The position numbers and the translations under genes are program-made. Source: Flavobacteriales bacterium (GTDB taxonomy: Bacteria > Bacteroidota > Bacteroidia > Flavobacteriales_D > Crocinitomicaceae). From it: a stretch of 64,000 nt of DNA. The stretch's first letter is position 1; the number at the start of each line of letters is the position of its first letter. The stretch lies in the NCBI GenBank assembly GCA_947454525.1, contig CANGJM010000003.1, forward strand, positions 62,001-126,000, written 5' to 3'. The notes under the pieces were generated by a model. The model did not search any database and had not been told where the DNA came from. It saw only the letters and a program-made list of their open reading frames with translations. Below are positions 62,722 through 64,000 of the stretch, piece by piece.

Positions 62722-63858
62722 TTAGCGACTCGCAAACGGGTGATTGTTCACCACTGGAATCTCCAAGGAAATTAATTTTTGAATGTCACGAATATACTTG
62801 CGTTCTTCTTTGTCACAGAAAGATACTGCAATTCCAGATGCTCCTGCACGTCCCGTACGACCAATGCGGTGTACATACGTTTCTGGAATGTTTGGAATGT
62901 CGTAGTTGATCACAAACGATAACTCATCGATGTCAATTCCACGTGCAGCAATGTCAGTAGCAACTAATACACGAGACGTTTTGTCCTTGAAATTAGATAA
63001 AGCGCGTTGACGTGCATTTTGAGATTTGTTCCCGTGAATGGCTTCTGCCGTGACTTTGTTTTTCGCTAATAACTTCACAATTTTGTCTGCTCCGTGTTTT
63101 GTACGGGAGAAAACCAAGACACTCGGTGCTTTCGTTTCTTTTAATACGTGTACCAACAAATCTTTTTTCGCTGGCGTATCCACGTAGTACAAGGCTTGCT
63201 CGATCATTTCGGCAGTCGATGAAACTGGATTCACTTCCACTTTCACAGGATCTGTTAAAATCGAATTCGCTAAAGAGGTAATCTCTTTCGGCATCGTTGC
63301 GGAGAAAAACAAGGTTTGACGTTTCGCTGGAATCATTTTGATGATTTTCTTCACGTCGTGAATGAATCCCATGTCTAACATACGATCGGCTTCATCCAAA
63401 ACAAAAATCTCCAAGTTTCCTAACTTGATGAATCCTTGTTGTTGCAAGTCCAATAAGCGTCCAGGTGTAGCAATCAATACGTCTACTCCATTTTTCAAAC
63501 GGTTTACTTGTTGTGATTGATTCACTCCACCAAAAATAACGGTGTAACGCAATTTCAATTCACTGCCGTAATTCTTGAAACTCTCTTCAATTTGAATCGC
63601 TAATTCGCGCGTTGGCGTCACAATTAAGGCTCTGATTTTATTCGAGTTATCCGCTTGTTTCGAAGCGTGAATGCGTTGAATAATTGGAATGGCAAATGCC
63701 GCTGTTTTTCCGGTTCCAGTTTGCGCACATCCCATGACATCTCTTCCTTCGAGAACGTATGGTATTGCTTGTTGTTGGATGGGAGTTGGTTCGGTATAAC
63801 CTTGTTTGGTAAGAGCGTTTAAAATCGGCTCTAAAAGATTTAATTCATTAAATTTCAT
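62722..63858 (-). CDS. rhlE: DEAD-box RNA helicase RhlE-like
   Basis: A 378-residue minimal DEAD-box helicase: Q-motif [14 protein letters not shown], motif [16 protein letters not shown] in [16 protein letters not shown] in FFSATMP and motif [12 protein letters not shown]. It has no C-terminal extension, as expected for RhlE-type paralogues. The open frame extends to 63987 but the conserved start [13 protein letters not shown] at 63858 has a promoter box just upstream. Confidence 0.93.
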   Translation of the reverse strand: MKFNELNLLEPILNALTKQGYTEPTPIQQQAIPYVLEGRDVMGCAQTGTGKTAAFAIPIIQRIHASKQADNSNKIRALIVTPTRELAIQIEESFKNYGSELKLRYTVIFGGVNQSQQVNRLKNGVDVLIATPGRLLDLQQQGFIKLGNLEIFVLDEADRMLDMGFIHDVKKIIKMIPAKRQTLFFSATMPKEITSLANSILTDPVKVEVNPVSSTAEMIEQALYYVDTPAKKDLLVHVLKETKAPSVLVFSRTKHGADKIVKLLAKNKVTAEAIHGNKSQNARQRALSNFKDKTSRVLVATDIAARGIDIDELSFVINYDIPNIPETYVHRIGRTGRAGASGIAVSFCDKEERKYIRDIQKLISLEIPVVNNHPFASR

Positions 63859-63915
63859 ATAATTATTCAATCCTACGGTTGAACAAATAAAGTAATGATT
63901 GACCCAGGATTTGTA

Positions 63916-63923
63916 CAAAGGTA
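63916..63923 (-). promoter_or_regulatory. -7 promoter box of rhlE
   Basis: TACCTTTG on the minus strand, perfect TAnnTTTG, 57 bp before the rhlE ATG. Confidence 0.5.
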
Positions 63924-63943
63924 CAGCAAATAAACCGGATAAT

Positions 63944-64000
63944 CTATTTGAGTACGCCGCGCACTGCATCCAATATGCGTTGAACACGTTGTTCTTCTAC
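63944..64000 (-). CDS. C-terminal end of an unidentified gene
   Basis: A minus-strand frame enters from the right edge and stops at TAG (63944-63946). The last 18 residues are [18 protein letters not shown]. Too short to assign. Confidence 0.45.
   Translation of the reverse strand, partial: VEEQRVQRILDAVRGVLK

Overview
The window is a chromosomal segment, about 40% GC by eye, from a member of the Bacteroidota, most likely Flavobacteriales and plausibly the Crocinitomicaceae (Fluviicola-like). The evidence is the PorX regulator of the type IX secretion system (T9SS), two secreted proteins with C-terminal T9SS sorting domains, many genes preceded by the Bacteroidota -7 box TAnnTTTG rather than a Shine-Dalgarno sequence, and lineage markers such as DUF5606, DUF6089, DUF6970 and DUF6671 proteins. 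The family name is inference; no rRNA gene is present.

Layout. 1-4.4 kb: a truncated HD phosphohydrolase gene divergent from porX, then sufS-sufE-sufT for Fe-S cluster assembly. 4.4-7.4 kb (minus): a tightly packed operon LuxE-like ligase, half-size TSUP transporter, M20 amidohydrolase, lipoprotein. 7.5-19.1 kb: hemH, ahcY, aconitase with an outer-membrane protein, RlpA-like/CoA-transferase/GNAT/trmH, ribosomal protein THX, serC-serA, a cyclophilin and an unknown protein. 19.2-28.4 kb: clpB, a LysM protein, a repeat-built T9SS cargo beside an AlkB-type monooxygenase, a DUF58 protein, and a large SdrB-like T9SS cargo. 28.5-35.2 kb: membrane-anchored XRE regulator, CDF metal transporter, SUI1/YciH, radC, wecB with a polysaccharide deacetylase, two small lipoproteins (one Kunitz-like) and a DUF6089 barrel. 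35.3-41.9 kb: deaD-typA, DUF5606, pepF. 41.9-45.4 kb: a tRNA(CAU), a hairpin-invaded relic of that tRNA, and accessory small membrane proteins and lipoproteins. 45.4-54.4 kb: pyrC, a DUF6671 protein, a TetR-ABC-HlyD-TolC export operon, and crtD. 54.6-64 kb: HU, an SDR, gmhA, an APC permease, uvrA, a serine-palmitoyltransferase-like enzyme, an RhlE helicase, and the last codons of another gene.

Most of the window is housekeeping. The three observations most worth a second look are: (i) at 42.09-42.26 kb, a decayed copy of the neighbouring tRNA that has lost its anticodon and is interrupted by four separate hairpins; (ii) the ABC protein of the export operon (50.4-52.1 kb), whose nucleotide-binding domain keeps its fold but has lost Walker A, Q-loop, signature, catalytic Glu and H-switch residues, so it looks like a pseudo-ATPase; (iii) an 81-residue lipoprotein (33.8 kb) whose cysteine spacing and signature resemble a eukaryotic Kunitz/BPTI inhibitor domain.

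No CRISPR array, insertion sequence, prophage or rRNA operon was seen. Start codons were moved from the longest open frame where conserved N-termini, signal peptides or promoter boxes argued for it (hemH, RlpA-like, CoA-transferase, DUF58, CDF, YciH, wecB, DUF6970, APC permease, uvrA, rhlE).
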